The notes beneath the pieces are model-generated. The model worked only from the letters and a program-made list of their open reading frames with translations. It ran no database searches and was not told the origin of the DNA. From Lagopus muta (lineage: Eukaryota > Chordata > Aves > Galliformes > Phasianidae), in the NCBI RefSeq assembly GCF_023343835.1, contig NC_064434.1, positions 6,491,505 to 6,555,504 of the forward strand: a DNA stretch of 64,000 nt, written 5' to 3'. The translations under genes were made by a program, and so were the position numbers. Shown here one piece after another: positions 1-12,905 of this stretch (the stretch's first letter is position 1; every line of letters begins with the position of its first letter).

Positions 1-130
1 TGGCTGTGCAAAGGGGGAGCGGGGGCCTGGCCACTTCTCTGGGGGTCTGAAGGATGTGGGGCTGGAGCATGGCACAGCCACGGTTGCACCGGAAAGGGAC
101 GGGCCTAATGTTCTGCTCTCTTCCCTGCAG

Positions 131-761
131 GTGTTTCCCAAAGAAGCTGAATGCCAGGAGGGCCCTGGAGCAGCCCGGGTAGGTGCTGGCATGGCCATGG
201 CGCTGATCCAGCCCACAGGAACCCCATCCCCATCCCAGGCCCGGTTGCACCGCTAAGCCCTCACTATCCTGTGCGGTCCCTGCAGCCCGGGGGGGCTCAC
301 CACCCGCCCCAGCAGGATCCCAGTGCGAGGAAGGCGGCAGCAGCCCTGAGCTTGCCTGTGCTCAGCTCCAGCAGCTCTACAGCCCTCCAAGCCCCGACAC
401 ACAGCTATGCTGCCCTCTGCACCACGCAGTCTACCCCAGACAGTGCTGTCCCGACTGCTCTGGTAGAGGAGGGCAGCAGTGCAGCACCAGCCCCAACCCC
501 ACTCCCTGTATCTCCAGCACCCTGCCCGGAGACCCCAGTCTCTGGCAGCAGGGCACCCAGCGTGGAGCAGCTGCTGGGCGAGGGTCTGCGCCCCCAGGTA
601 CAGCCCAGGGGGTGGCAGGGGAACGTGGCACATGCGGGGGCCTCCATCTCTGGCCTCCCCCCACCCGCTGTCCTGCTTTGCAGTGCCCACCCAGCCTCAC
701 CGCCGCCCGCCCCGTGCTGCGCTCCTACCGGCAGCTCTTCTCCTTCTGTGCTGAGGCCTGA
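131..761 (+). CDS. AGBL5: 3' end of a gene in the AGBL5 (CCP5) position, last three coding exons
   Basis: Three exons join in one open frame: 131-178, 286-597 and 684-761, ending in TGA at 759-761. Acceptors are CTGCAG, CTGCAG and TTGCAG; donors are GTAGGT and GTACAG. The 146 visible residues are rich in Ser, Pro and Ala and carry no motif I can name, as expected for the disordered tail of a larger protein. The final residues read RQLFSFCAEA. The AGBL5 name rests on position: in vertebrates AGBL5, a cytosolic carboxypeptidase that deglutamylates tubulin, lies just before OST4 and EMILIN1. The catalytic domain is outside the window, so the gene name is an inference and the exon structure is the firmer part. 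Confidence 0.5.
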
Positions 762-1594
762 GCGTGGCCACAGGCACCGGACCCGCACGTGCCACGGCTG
801 TGTGCCCAACCCGGGAGCCACCGCACGGCGAAGCCGCAGCCGCCAGCAGCGCTGCATTTGGTGCCATGCGCGGGGTTGGGGGCCGCCCTGCTCAGCCCCG
901 AGGCCCCGAGGCATTTTACATAACACGGTTTTGTCTCATGTCGTGTTTCTGTCAAAGCCCGGTCAGAGACGGCACGGTGGTGAGGGGTGGCAGGGGGGGG
1001 ATTCCACAGCTGCCATGGTTGTGGTGCTGCTCTGTGTGGTGTGGCTCTGTGCAGCGCAGGCCTGTGGAGAAAGAGCACTGTAAGCAAGGGTGGCACAGGA
1101 ATAAGGATGGGGATGGGATGAGGACAAGATGGGAGCATGTGTGACAGGAATAGGGATGGGATGAGGATGGGGACAGGGCTGGGCACCAGGATGGGGATAA
1201 AGGGAGGATCAGGATGAGAATGGGGATGAAGATGGTGACAGAATGTAGATGGTGACAAAGAAAAGGTGTGTGATTGGAACAGGGACACAATGGAGATAGG
1301 GATGGAGACAGGGTGGAGACAAGGACAAGATGGGGGCATGTGTGACAGGGATGGGGACAAGATGGATGAGAACAAAGATGACGAGGTGAGCAGGGATCAG
1401 GATGCAGTGACCACGACGGGAATTGGGATGGGAACAAGGGACGGGACTGGGAACCGGAAGGGAGACAAGGGTGGCGATGAAGATGGAGATAGGGACGGGG
1501 ACAAGGGCGAGGGGAAGGCCGGGGATCAGGGAGGGGACGGGGACCGGGGCGGGGGCGCCGCGAGTACCGGTGCCGCTCGGGGCTCGCTGCCGTT
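762..1594. other. Spacer between the AGBL5-position gene and OST4
   Basis: The first 330 bases are GC-rich and probably hold the 3' UTR of the left gene; I see no AATAAA. From about 1090 to 1500 the spacer is a degenerate purine-rich minisatellite, listed separately. OST4 ends at 1595, so the two genes converge. Confidence 0.5.
1090..1500. repeat. Purine-rich GGGATGGGGACA-type minisatellite
   Basis: Variants of GGGATGGGGACA and ATGAGGAC recur over about 400 bases with few pyrimidines on the + strand. The long open frames here on both strands come from the repeat and have no coding character. Confidence 0.75.
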
Positions 1595-2648
<1,054 letters not shown>

Positions 2649-5600
2649 ATGGCCCCGTGGCTGTGGCCGTGGCTCGTGGCCGCCCAGGCCCTGGCCGCCA
2701 ACTTCCCCCCGCGCTACAGCCTCTACACCGGCGGGGCCGCCCCGCACGGCCCCGCGCGGGCCGCCAGCAGGCACAGGTAGGACCCGTCCCGCGCGGCGCC
2801 GCTCCGACGGCTGCGGGGCGGTGCGGGACTCGGTGCGGTCCTCCCGCAGCGGAGGAGCACGTGGAGGGCGCGGGGCGGGGGCTGCGGGCTGAGGGGAGCG
2901 GTGTGCGGGAGCGCGGCGGAGTTGGCCCACCGCCGGATGCGGGACGCCGGGAGGTTCCATCCTCGCGCCGCACCGCGGGATCCCGTGCGGGCGGTGGGGC
3001 TGCTGCGGGGTCCCGGTGGTGCGGAGCTGCGGTTCTCCGTTCACCGCAGCCACATCAGCACCGCAGCAGCGGAGCCGTGCGGGAGTGGGTGGGGGGACTG
3101 CAGCGCGGTCCGGCGCCGGCCCCTCAGATGAGCGGGGCACGCGGGACCCCGTTCCGCGTGGGATATCGCCGCAGGGCTGAGCCGGGGAAGGGGAACGCGG
3201 GCTCGGCCTCCCCGGCCCCGCATCGCCCCGGGGAGCATTCACCTGCGGCCGTGAGGCCGCGGCCGGGGGTCCCGGGGGTACACCGCGACCCGTGCCCGCG
3301 GTTGCGTGACGCGGAGCGCCATCCTCGCGGTACGGGTACTGCGCCCGTCCCCACCGCTCCGGGGTGCGGGCACAGCCCCGCGGGCGGCGTCGGCCCGGGA
3401 TGGGGGGGAGGTGCGGGGGAAGCGGGGGGGGGGGCCCTCGGCGCAGGAATTCCCAGCGGCCCCCGGGGAGGAGCTGGAATCCGGCCGCGGGCTGAGGGGA
3501 ACCAGCCGGACTGCCGGGAACGGCCGCGGGGCTGTGGGGCGGCCCGGGGGGGGCGGGGGGGCCGCTCAGGGCTCGGACCATATATGGCTGTGCGCAGCGC
3601 GGGGCCGGGCCGGGGTCTTGCGGCGGGGGACGGGCGGGGGGCCCTGCCCGGAGCCTGGGCGGGGAGGGGGTTGGGGGGCCGAGCCCCTCCTCACCGCTCA
3701 AGTGGGATGGGGCGGGGGCGCGGGTCTCATCCCGGCTGTGTGCCGTCGGGGGCGGATGGGGCGGGGGCTGTGCCCCTCGCTTACGGGCTCCGGGGTGAGA
3801 TGAGCCCCTGAGAGTCGGCCGCGGGGCGGCAGAACCCCGATGCGGAATGGCACCGGGGGATGCCCGCACCGCGCGGCTGTGTGTTCCGTCAGCGGGGGTC
3901 CCCGCAGCGCCGCGGCTTCACCTGGGGGCACCTCGGGGACGGGCTTCTCTGCCTCCCCATCCCAATCCCCGCGCGAGGCCGCGAGCGCGGCTGCGGTGCG
4001 CTCCGGGACTGCGGAGCGGGCACCGGCGGGAGAGGGCGTCGGCGGGACGGGATGCGGCCCATTAACCCGCAGCACCGGGCCGTGACGGTGCTACCGGGGA
4101 GGGGGGAGGGTAAGGGGAGGCGGCGGGAGGGGTGCAGAGCCGGAGGGTGCCGTTACGCTGCCGACCGCCTCCCCGCAGGAACTGGTGCGCCTTCGTGGTG
4201 ACGCGCACGGTGAGCTGCGTGGTGGAGGACGGCGTGGAGAGCTTCGTTAAGGCCGACTTCCAGCCGTGCGCCTGGGGGCAGCTGCAGTGTCCCCGCGTCC
4301 TGGCGTGAGTGCCGCGGGCCTGGGAGGGAAGGAGGGGGGCTCGGGGCCGGCCGCCGTGTTTATCCGCTCTGGGAGCGCTGTTTACTTTTTCGCAAGAATG
4401 CGGTCGCAGCGGCGCCTGACCTGCCCCGACCCGGCTCTTCCCGGACCGCACCGATGCGGAGGCTCGGGGAGCACCACCCGTGCTAATGGGGCAGCCGTGG
4501 AATGTGAGGGGGGGTTTCCAGACCGCACAGGGGGAGGCGATGGGTGGTGGCGACGCGTCCGGCTGCGCGACAGCCCCGTAGCCACGCGTAGCATCTCGTT
4601 CCTCCCAGCCCGGAGCCGCAGACCGGCGCTGGGGTGGGATGGTACAAACGGCCGCAGGACCCCGCACCGCTCTGCCCGCAGGTACCGCAGCTTCCTGCGG
4701 CCCCGTTACAAAGTGGCCCAGAAGACGGTGTCGGACCTGGAGTGGCGGTGCTGCCAGGGCTACTCGGGGGAGGACTGCTCCGAGGGGCCGCAGCCGGGCT
4801 CCCCTCAACCCACCGCTCACCCCCGGCCCCGGCCCGGCCGCCCCACGCTCTCCGGTTTCGGCAGCGCGCTGAGCGGGCTGGGGGGCGAGGGCGGCGGGGG
4901 AGGGGGGGGGCGTGGGGGTGCGGCGGCCCCGCGGAGCCCGGACGAGGCAGAGAAGGTGCGGCGGCTGGAGGACGCGGTGCAGCGGCTGAGCCGGCAGCTG
5001 GAGGAGCAGCAGAAGCAGCTGCGGGACGTGAGCCGCGGGGCCGACGGCGGGACCCCCCCGGCCGACGCCGCTCCCCCCGACGTTCGGGAAGCTCTCGTCC
5101 ACATCCAGCAGCGGCTGCAGCGCTTGGAGGCGGCGCGGGACGGCGCCGGCGGAGAGGGGGTCCCGGGGGGGGTCACGTCGCCGGAGGAGGAGGAGCGGCT
5201 GCGGGAGATGTGCGCGGCGTGCGCGGCCGGCACCGAGGGGCTGCGGAGGCAGCAGGCGGAGGACCGCGAGCGCATGCGGGCGCTGGAGAAGTTGGTGGGC
5301 TCAGTGGACCAGCGCAACCGCGACGCTGTGGAGACGGTGCAGCAGCACGTCAGCGCCCTGAGCGCCCGCCTGGCTCCACCCGCGCCCCTCGACGAGCTGC
5401 TCCGGCGCACGGCCGAGCTGGAGCGCCGCGTGGGAGCGCTGGAGACGGCACGAGGAGCGGGGCAGGGACCGGGCCCGGCGCTGGCGCGGCGGCTGACGGA
5501 GCTGGAGGGGCGGCTGAACGCGTCCCGCGCCGCCGGGCCGCCCGAAGGGGATCCGTCGCTCCGGGGCCGCGTCGCCAACCTGAGCCGCGCGCTGGAAGGC

Positions 5601-7484
5601 CTGGAGGGGCGGCTGCGGGAGCACGAGGCGCGGCTGCGGGAGCCCGCCGACCTCGGCGGCGAGGAGGAGCCGCTGGAAGGCTTCAGCGTGTTCGGAGGCG
5701 GCGCCGCGCCTTGGGAGCTGCGGGAGCTGCGGGCGGAGTTAGCGGACGCGCTGCTGGCTTTCGGGGCGCTGAACGGCACCGTGCGGGGCCTGCAGGACAC
5801 CGCCGAGGAGCACGACGCGAGGCTGCGGGACCTGAGCGCCGCCCGGCAGAGCCTCACCGCCGAGCTGGACCGCCTCGTGGCAGAAGCGGCCGAACGCGCG
5901 GCGCGGAGCGAGGAACGCGGGGAGAGCGCGGTGGAGTGCGGGGAGGCGCTGGAACCGCGCGTGGCCAAACTGGAGGGAGTCTGCGAGCAGTTGGAGGCGG
6001 TGGCCGGGGGGCTGCGGGCCGTGCGGGAGGGGCTGAGCCGGCACGTGGCGGGGCTGTGGGGGGCGGTGCGGGAGCTGAACGGCACCGGCCGCACCCACGA
6101 GGCGCTGCTGGAGAAGCTGCAGGCGCAGCTCTCGCGTCGGTTCGCGGCTCTCGACGGCAGCGTGCAGCAGCTGCGCAGCGAGGTGTCCGGCGGAGGGAGG
6201 CAGCAGACGGCCGGTGGGTGCGGGGGGTTGCGGGGGGAGGGGCTGCGGGAAGGGTGGGAGAGAGGGCGTGGATGAGGGAGGGAGGAAAAGGGATGCGGGG
6301 ATGGGGGAATGGGGATGTAAGGAGGGAAGAGGTGGGCCCCGCGATGGGGAAAAGGAGGTGAAGGAGGCGGGTTTAGGGAAAGTGGGGCCGTGTCGCGAGT
6401 GGGGGTTTATGGTTTTGAGGACGGAATGTGGAAACGGTTGCAGAGCTCGTGGCCGTGGGGCTGAGGGATGGGGGCATGGCTATGGGGCATCGGGAGTAGG
6501 GACATGTGAGAGCACGGGGATGAGTAGCTGAGGCCTGTGGGTGTGTGGGACACGAGCAGTGGGGACAAAGGGTGTGGTGTGTGGGGACACTTAATGGGAA
6601 TGAAGGTCCCTAACACTCTCCATTTTCCCCAGGTCCCCCGGGGCCCCCCGGCCCCCCCAGGGGAGATGGGCCCTTCTGGCCCCTCTGGGCCCCCTGGCAA
6701 GGATGGAGAGCAGGGCCCCGTGGGTGCCCCAGGTAGGTAGCAGCCCCCATGGCCTTGCAGCCCAGTGCTGGTGTGGCTGTGCCCACAGAGCCATTGTATC
6801 CCTTCTCTTACAGGTCTGCCAGGAGAGAGAGGTAGGGGGGCACGGGGTGGGGGGGGATGGGGATGGAAAGCACTGAGGGCCCCGTGCTGACACAGTGCCC
6901 AGGCCCGGTGGGGGAGCCGGGCTCTGTGCCCCACATCGCCTTCTCGGCCGCCCTGAGCACGCAGCGCACGGAGCCGGGCACCGTGCCCTTCGACAGGGTG
7001 CTGCTCAACGACGGCGGAGCCTACGACCCCGAGACGGGTGAGTGAGGAGGGGGGAGGATGGGCTTGCGAGGGGGAGTTAAGGAGCGTATTAAGGCCACGG
7101 GGCTGATCTCGTCCCTGTGGCACCGTGGGGACCGCCATTCACTGCCATCACCCCCCAGGGACCTTCACGGCGCCGGTGAGCGGGCGCTACCTGGTGAGCG
7201 CGGTGCTGACGGGGCACAAGGGTGAGAAGCTGGAGGCGGTGCTGTCGCGTTCCAACCAGGGCATCGCGCGCCTGGACTCGGGGGGCTTCCAGCCCGAGGG
7301 CCTGGAGAACCAGCCCATAGCCGAGCTGCAGCCCAGCCCTGGCTCGCTGGGGGTCTTCAGCCTCATCGTGCCGCTGGAGGCAGGCGAGACGCTGTGCGTC
7401 GATCTGGTGGCGGGGCGGTTGGCCCACGCACCCGACGAACCCCTCACCGTGTTCAGCGCTGCGCTGCTCTACGACACCCTGTAA
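2649..7484 (+). CDS. EMILIN1: EMILIN1, elastin microfibril interface glycoprotein
   Basis: Seven coding exons (2649-2776, 4179-4304, 4682-6213, 6661-6732, 6814-6831, 6903-7037, 7159-7484) give an intact 778-residue secreted protein. Order: signal peptide with WLWPWLVAAQALAA; cysteine-rich EMI domain (NWCAFVV, PCAWGQLQC, WRCCQGYSGEDC); a long coiled coil in one 1.5 kb exon; a short collagen-like stalk of Gly-X-Y triplets; and a C-terminal gC1q domain (HIAFSAAL, TVPFDRVLLNDGG). EMILIN1 binds elastic fibres, integrin alpha4beta1 through gC1q, and pro-TGF-beta. The human protein is about 1016 residues, so the coiled-coil part is shorter here. The start of exon 4 is chosen by phase: only AG at 6659-6660 keeps the triplet frame, although another AG lies about 28 bases upstream. 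Poly(A) signal at about 7605. Confidence 0.95.
2777..4178. other. EMILIN1 intron 1, GC-rich
   Basis: 1.4 kb of CpG-rich sequence between the signal-peptide exon and the EMI exon, bounded by GTAGGA and CCCGCAG. Long open frames run through it on both strands because stop codons are rare at this GC content. I see no conserved protein or RNA gene in it. Confidence 0.6.
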
Positions 7485-7604
7485 GGACCCCCGCCACGCA
7501 GACCCCCCCACACCCCGTTATTTATCGGCACCCCCCGTCCCCGTGCCCACGCTGCCACCTGCCCTGCGCCTCCCTCCCTCCCCACCCCCCACCCCCATCC
7601 CGCC

Positions 7605-7610
7605 CAATAA
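7605..7610 (+). terminator. EMILIN1 poly(A) signal
   Basis: AATAAA about 120 bases after the EMILIN1 stop codon. Confidence 0.8.
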
Positions 7611-7665
7611 AGATGCGACACCGGGTTTTGTACCCCCGTCTCCTGCCTCCTCCTTGCCCCGTCGC

Positions 7666-7671
7666 TTTATT
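7666..7671 (-). terminator. Poly(A) signal of the PKG-like gene
   Basis: AATAAA on the minus strand about 35 bases after the stop codon of the GWDEEF exon. Its survival suggests the decay is recent or that transcripts are still made. Confidence 0.55.
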
Positions 7672-8070
7672 GCCCCTCCAGAGCGGGTCCCACCACCATC
7701 CTGTTACCATCAGAACTCCTCATCCCATCCCAAAAGCTCATCCTCCACTGATGTCGAATCAACCGCTTGCATAGGGGGGGCCCTGGGTGGTGGGGTCAGT
7801 GCCAAGCTCCCAGCCCCCCCAGCGTCCCCCACCCCACACTCCATCCCCACCTCCTTCAATAGCTGTAGAGCGGGTGCCTCCATCTGCTGCAGTGCAAGTC
7901 GCTTCCACCGGATGGCCCTGAACCACCTGGGGAAAGGGGGGGGCTGCAGGAAGGGTCACGGAGAGGGTGGCGTGAGATGCCTCCCTTTGCCTCTGTGTCC
8001 CTTCACCTGTGCTTCTTAATGCCACGGATATCACTGGCTGTGTTCCCCAGGCACTGCCCTGGGTGCCTCC

Positions 8071-8119
8071 TGGGATGGGATGGGATGGGATGGGATGGGA
8101 TGGGATGGGATGGGATGGG
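8071..8119. repeat. (TGGGA)n pentanucleotide repeat
   Basis: About ten near-perfect tandem copies of TGGGA inside an intron of the PKG-like gene. Confidence 0.9.
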
Positions 8120-9359
8120 GGGGCGGGGGGGGAATGGGGATGGGGATGGAGCCAGACCTGCAGAGCTTGGCAGTGAGAGAGCAGGCAGCCTCACTGAGGA
8201 AGGCAGGGAAGGAGAAGATGCCATCCAGGATGCATCTGTAGACCTTCTGGGGGTCAGTGCTGGCAGAGCTCACCAGGGGGGTGGGTCAGGCTCAGCCCCG
8301 AGGCACACGCTCACCTGCCCACCAGCATCTCAAACACCAGGATGCCCAGCATCCAGAAGTCAACAGCAAAGTCGTGGCCCTCATGGCACAGCATCTTGGG
8401 CACCAGGTACTCAGGTGTCCCACAAAAGGAGAATGCCTTCTCCCCATGCTCCAGCTCCTTGGCAAAGCCAAAGTCCACCTGTGGCACAGCAGCCCTCAGC
8501 TCCCCCAAGCCCACATCCTCACACAAGTGTCAGGACAGGCCCTCAGTGCTGCCCCCAAGCCTTGGTACCAGCTTGACGTAACCCAGCTGGTCCAACATCA
8601 GGTTCTCAGGCCTCAGGTCCTAGTAGATGATGCCATGGCCGTGCAGGTATCCAGGCCCTCCACCACACAAGCAGTGCAGAATACAGCCAGAGGTTCCTCA
8701 AAGCAGTGCCTGCAGCAGAGCGGGACCAGCGTTCACACAGCGTGGCACGGCATTGCCTGGCACTGCAGCACACGGCTGCCCACCCCGTGTCCCAGCCCCA
8801 TACACCTCACGCAGTTTGGTCCGCAGCTCTTCTCCCTGGCAGAACTCCAGCAGCAGGTAGATGTGCTGCACATCACGGAAGGAGCCAAAGAACCTGCGAG
8901 TGGGAGCAGCTCAGTGCCCCGCACAGCCCCCCCAGCCCCACAGAGCTCCCCCTGGCACCACACAGCCCCCGGTCCAGCACTCACCCTACAATGAAGGGGC
9001 AGTGGCTGCGGGCCAGCACCCTCCTCTCCGTGTGCATGTGCAGATCCGCTTCAGTGCAAAGAGCTGCTTGTGGCACCGCACCTGGCGGAGGGCATCAGGA
9101 TGGGGACAGGGATGGCACCGTGGGGACCCCGTAGGATGGGCATGGTTCTCACCAGCTCCACCCTGCCGAAGCCACCGGTGCCCAGCACGACGAGCTGCCC
9201 CTGCTTCTGCCCTCCCTCATAGTGCATGGCTGCCAGCTCCTCCAGCTGCACTGCTGGGCAGGGCTGTGGCAAGTGGGGGGACCCCCAGCTCCTGTGGGGA
9301 ATACACTGCCCTGCAGTGCCTGCACCCAGAGTGCCTGTCCCCATCGCCATCACTACCTC

Positions 9360-9745
9360 ATCCCATTCCATTCCCATTTCTGTCCTTGTCTCTATTTCCA
9401 TCCCCATCTCATTACCATGCCATTCATATTCCCATCCCCATCCCATTTCCATTCTCAATTCATCCCATCCCCATCCCCATCCCCATCCCCATCCCACTTC
9501 ATCCCACTTCATCCCATCCCATCCCATCCCATCCCATCCCATCCCATCCCATCCCATCCCATCCCCATCCCATTCCCTTTCCCATCCCATCCCCATTCCC
9601 ACCCCCATCCCATCCCCATCCCCATTTCCATCCCATCCTTTCCCCATCCCCATCCCCATCCCCATTACCATCCCATCCCTATCCCACCCCCATCCCATCC
9701 CTATTCCTGCCTCCAACCCATCCCACCCCCATCCCATCCATCCCA
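9360..9745. repeat. CCCAT / CCCCAT pentamer-hexamer array
   Basis: Nearly 400 bases of tandem CCCAT and CCCCAT units in an intron of the PKG-like gene. A pure CATCC run lies near 9505-9565. The open frames in all three registers are a product of the repeat. Confidence 0.9.
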
Positions 9746-10159
9746 CGCTGACCACCTGGGTTCCGTCAGGGTTGGCACCTCTGTTACAGACATTTCTGCA
9801 AATGGAAGCAGCCCCAGCTCAAACCCCCCACTCCAACCCCCAGAGCCACACAGCATGGCTCTGGGCACAGGGTGGGTTCTGGGATCTGGAGTTCTGGACC
9901 CATCAGACAGGGCAGCACACAGGCTGTGCTGAGCACGCACCGGGGCCGTGCTGTGTTCCCAGGGCAGAGTCCAGGACCCGCTGCTGGTGCCACGTCACTG
10001 TGCCCAGCACCCACCCAGACAACGATGCACATGGGGACCTTGGGGCCAGAGCGTCCCCACAAGGACACTCACACATCTGAGTCGTGGTGGGGGCAGAAGG
10101 GGATGATTTGCAGGAAGTCTCTGCAGGGTAGAGCAAGGATCAGTGCCACGCAGGGACAC

Positions 10160-10260
10160 GGAGACGTGGGGACATGGGGACACAGGGACATGGCAATCTG
10201 AGGACATGGGGACATGGGGATATGGGGACACGGGGACATAAGGACACGGGGATGTGAGCG
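10160..10260. repeat. GGGGACA(T/C) short tandem repeat
   Basis: Variants of GGGGACATGGGGACAC recur for about 100 bases in the region where the second half of cGMP-binding site B would be expected. Confidence 0.8.
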
Positions 10261-10779
10261 GATGTGCAAGAGCTCTGTGCACGTGAGAGCCAGTGCATGC
10301 GTGTGCACGAGAGCTGCACGCATTCATGATATGCTGTCCTGTGGCCCTGCAGGGCACCTACTGCAGCAGTGAGAGCTCCCCTGCTCTCACTGCTCACCCG
10401 CACCCAGCACCTGCAGCAGCTTCTTCTGCCCATCCTCACGCTGGCTGACCCGCACCCGTGGGGATGTGGGGCTGAGCGGGGTGAGAGAGACCCAGTGCTG
10501 TCCCATGGCACTGCCCCACAGCACAGCACCCACCTCACCCTTCAGGATAATGTAGAAGCTCTGCCCCTCATCGCCCTCGCAGATGATGAGGTGGCCGGGT
10601 GTGAAGGAGCACCATGGGCACACAGAAGCTCAGCGTTGTGCTGTGTGGGGGGCCATGTCCCATAGCCCCTACCTGCATTTGTATCTCCTCCATGGCATCA
10701 AGCAGCTTGGAGAGGTGGCTGTCTGACAGTTCCTGCAGCCAGTGCACCCTGTGGGAGGGCACAGCTCCTGTGCATGCTG

Positions 10780-11245
10780 CAGCACACCTGAACCCCCCCT
10801 GCATCCCTCTTGCATTCCCCCTACAACCCCCCTGCACCGCCCCCCGCATCCCTCCTGCATCCTTTCTGCACCCCCATTGCATCCCTCCTGCATCTGCCCT
10901 GCATTCATCCTGCATCCCTCCTGCATCTCCCCTTCATCCCTCCTGCATCCATTCTGTATCCCCCCTGCCTCCCTCCTGCATCTCTCCTGCACCCCCACTG
11001 CATCCCCCTGCATCCCCCTGCATCCCTCCTGCATTCTCTCTGTATCCCTCCTGCATCTCCTCTGCATCCGCATTGCATCCCTCCTGCACCCCTTCTGCAT
11101 TCCTCCTGCATCCCCCCTGCATCCCACTGCATCCTCCTGCATCCCTCCTGCATCCCACTGCATCCCTCCCGCATCCCCCTGCATCCATCTCTCCTACATC
11201 CCCCCTGGACCCCTCCCGCACCCCTCCCGCACTCGATGTCCCTCC
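10780..11245. repeat. CCCTCCTGCATCC minisatellite
   Basis: Degenerate units built on CCTGCATCCC fill an intron of the PKG-like gene between the site A and linker exons. Proline, serine and histidine rich open frames on the + strand and glycine-rich ones on the minus strand come from the repeat. Confidence 0.9.
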
Positions 11246-12213
11246 CCACCGGCCGACGCCGTACTCACGCTCTCAGGATCCGCAGCACATCGGCCCGCCG
11301 CTGCCGGGCGTTGCCGGTTGTGATGGCACGGAACCGCTGCCTGTCAATGGCCCAGAGGCGCACGGGGCAGAGCGCTGGCGCAAAACGAAGTGAGCGGGGT
11401 GCCGGGGGGAGAGAGGCCGGACGCTGGGGGCACGCGGGCAGGAGCTCACTTATCCCGCACGGTGGCGGTGCGCGAGCAGTGATACAGGATGGCCAACTCG
11501 CCAAAAACGTCCCCGGGCCTCAACGTGCGGAGCTGCCGGCCCCGCTGGGTCACGCTCAGGCGTCCCTCTGCGGGGTGCGGGCGGCCTCGTGCACCGCGGC
11601 AGCCACGCACACGCACACGCGCGCCCGGGGCTGCGGGGCTGCGGGGCGAGCGGGCGGCGGCCTCGCACGTTGGGCGCGCACACGACGACGCGACCCGGCT
11701 CTCGCAGCCCTCCCTCACCTGCCACGATGTTCATGGCCGTCCCTTCGCCGCCCTCGGCCACCACCGCGTCGCCGTCCTCGCGTCGCACAGTCACGAAGCT
11801 CCGCGCCAGAGCCTCGGGGCGACCCTCTCCCAAACGTCGCAGGAAGTCACTGCGCCTCACGGCCTCCGCCATAAGGGCCAGGTCCCTGCGGGCACGGGGA
11901 CGTCGGTGGGGCGGTCCCCAACCTCGGCTTCCCCCCCGTCCCCCCGCTTTCCGCCGGGTACCTCTGCGAGTGGGTTCCGGGGGTCGGGGGGGGGCTTGGC
12001 GGCGTCGCCCGAGAGGGGCTCAGGCACGATGGCGGGGCCGTGGAGGTTCGGGGAGCCGGCGGGAGGCTTGGCGTCCCGGAGGTCCCCGCTGTCGGCCGGT
12101 CCCCGCACCGCGCGTTGCAGGAAGGCGCGCCGCTCCTGCAGCCTCCGATCCCGCAGCCACCGCTTCATCGCGTATCCCTGCGAAAGTGGGACGGCGTGAT
12201 CAACCGGAGACAA

Positions 12214-12905
12214 CCCCCGGGTTAGCGGCTGCGGAACGGCCCCGAGGCACGGGGAACGTTAGCTCTGGGCACGGGGCCACCTGGCACCGGCGGTGTCTGA
12301 ACAGCTCCGCGGCAGGGGGAGGGCTCTGAGGGCGCTCTGTGCCCGAGCAAAGGTCGCCGGATGGGACGAGATGAGATGGGAAGGGACGCGGTGCTCACCC
12401 CACCTTCTCGGCCACCGGCATCACAACTCCGACCCCGCCTGGACCCGGTTGCGGACACAGCCCCGCGGCGCCCGCCCGCCCGCAGGGCCCCTACCCACCT
12501 CCGACCCCGCGTTGAGCGCCGACTCCTCCCACCCGCGGGACGCCGCACCGCCCCGCACCCCGCGCGGTGACACATTAACCCGCCCCGCCTCTCCTCGGGC
12601 ACGTGCTGACCCGTGCCCGCAGACACCGCGCACCGAGCCCGCCCGGAGCCCTGCGCATCCCTCCCGCACCTACCGCGCACCCACCCTGCGGCGACCCGCA
12701 CCCGTCCTGCACGCACCGCGCACCCATCCCGCGAGCACCGCGCTGCCGGCGGGGCCGTGCGGGTGGAAGCCGCGGGCGAGCGGCGGCGGTGCGAGGTGTT
12801 GGGGCTGCGTGAGGCCACCGGGGCGGAGCCTGTGGAGTGCCACCCCCCATCCCCCCATCCACCGGGGCAGAGCGGAGCGGAGCGGAGCGCTGCGCGGATC
12901 GCGGC
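12214..12905. promoter_or_regulatory. CpG-rich head-to-head region between the PKG-like gene and KHK
   Basis: About 700 bases of CpG-dense DNA between two divergent starts. GGAGC repeats lie just before the KHK start. I see no TATA box or gene in it. Confidence 0.5.

Larger units (their letters stand above)
7707..12168 (-). pseudogene. Decayed cGMP-dependent protein kinase gene (PRKG family)
   Basis: A chain of minus-strand exon remnants follows PKG order. N-terminal exon 11962-12168 (start MKRWLRDRR). cGMP-binding site A at 11719-11885, 11451-11567 ([19 protein letters not shown]) and 11269-11374 (RLWAIDRQRF). Linker 10673-10748. Site B partly at about 10400-10620 (GHLIICEGDEGQSFYIIL). Glycine loop about 9150-9250 (LGTGGFGRVEL). 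Then 9005-9082, about 8815-8895 (RDVQHIYLLLEFC), about 8575-8720, 8314-8478 (VDFGFAKEL, FCGTPEYLVPK), about 8161-8270, about 8010-8062, about 7850-7925, and the C-terminal GWDEEF exon at about 7707-7765. Lesions: a one-base loss near 8650; a TAG at 8620-8622 in place of Arg in the catalytic YRDLKPEN motif; a shortened, out-of-frame exon at 9005-9082; no recognisable FGEKAL part of site B; and a phase clash between the first two exons. Many splice sites and a poly(A) signal survive. PRKG2-like residues fit best, but this could be a third paralogue. Confidence 0.75.

Noticed and set aside
4634-6361. 575-codon frame overlapping the EMILIN1 coiled-coil exon
   Set aside because: Shadow frame of the real exon; Arg/Gly/Ala-rich and does not match the EMI or coiled-coil pattern.
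10614-11393. Repetitive Pro/Ser/His frames that look like a structural protein
   Set aside because: They follow the CCTGCATCC minisatellite exactly and are open in several registers.
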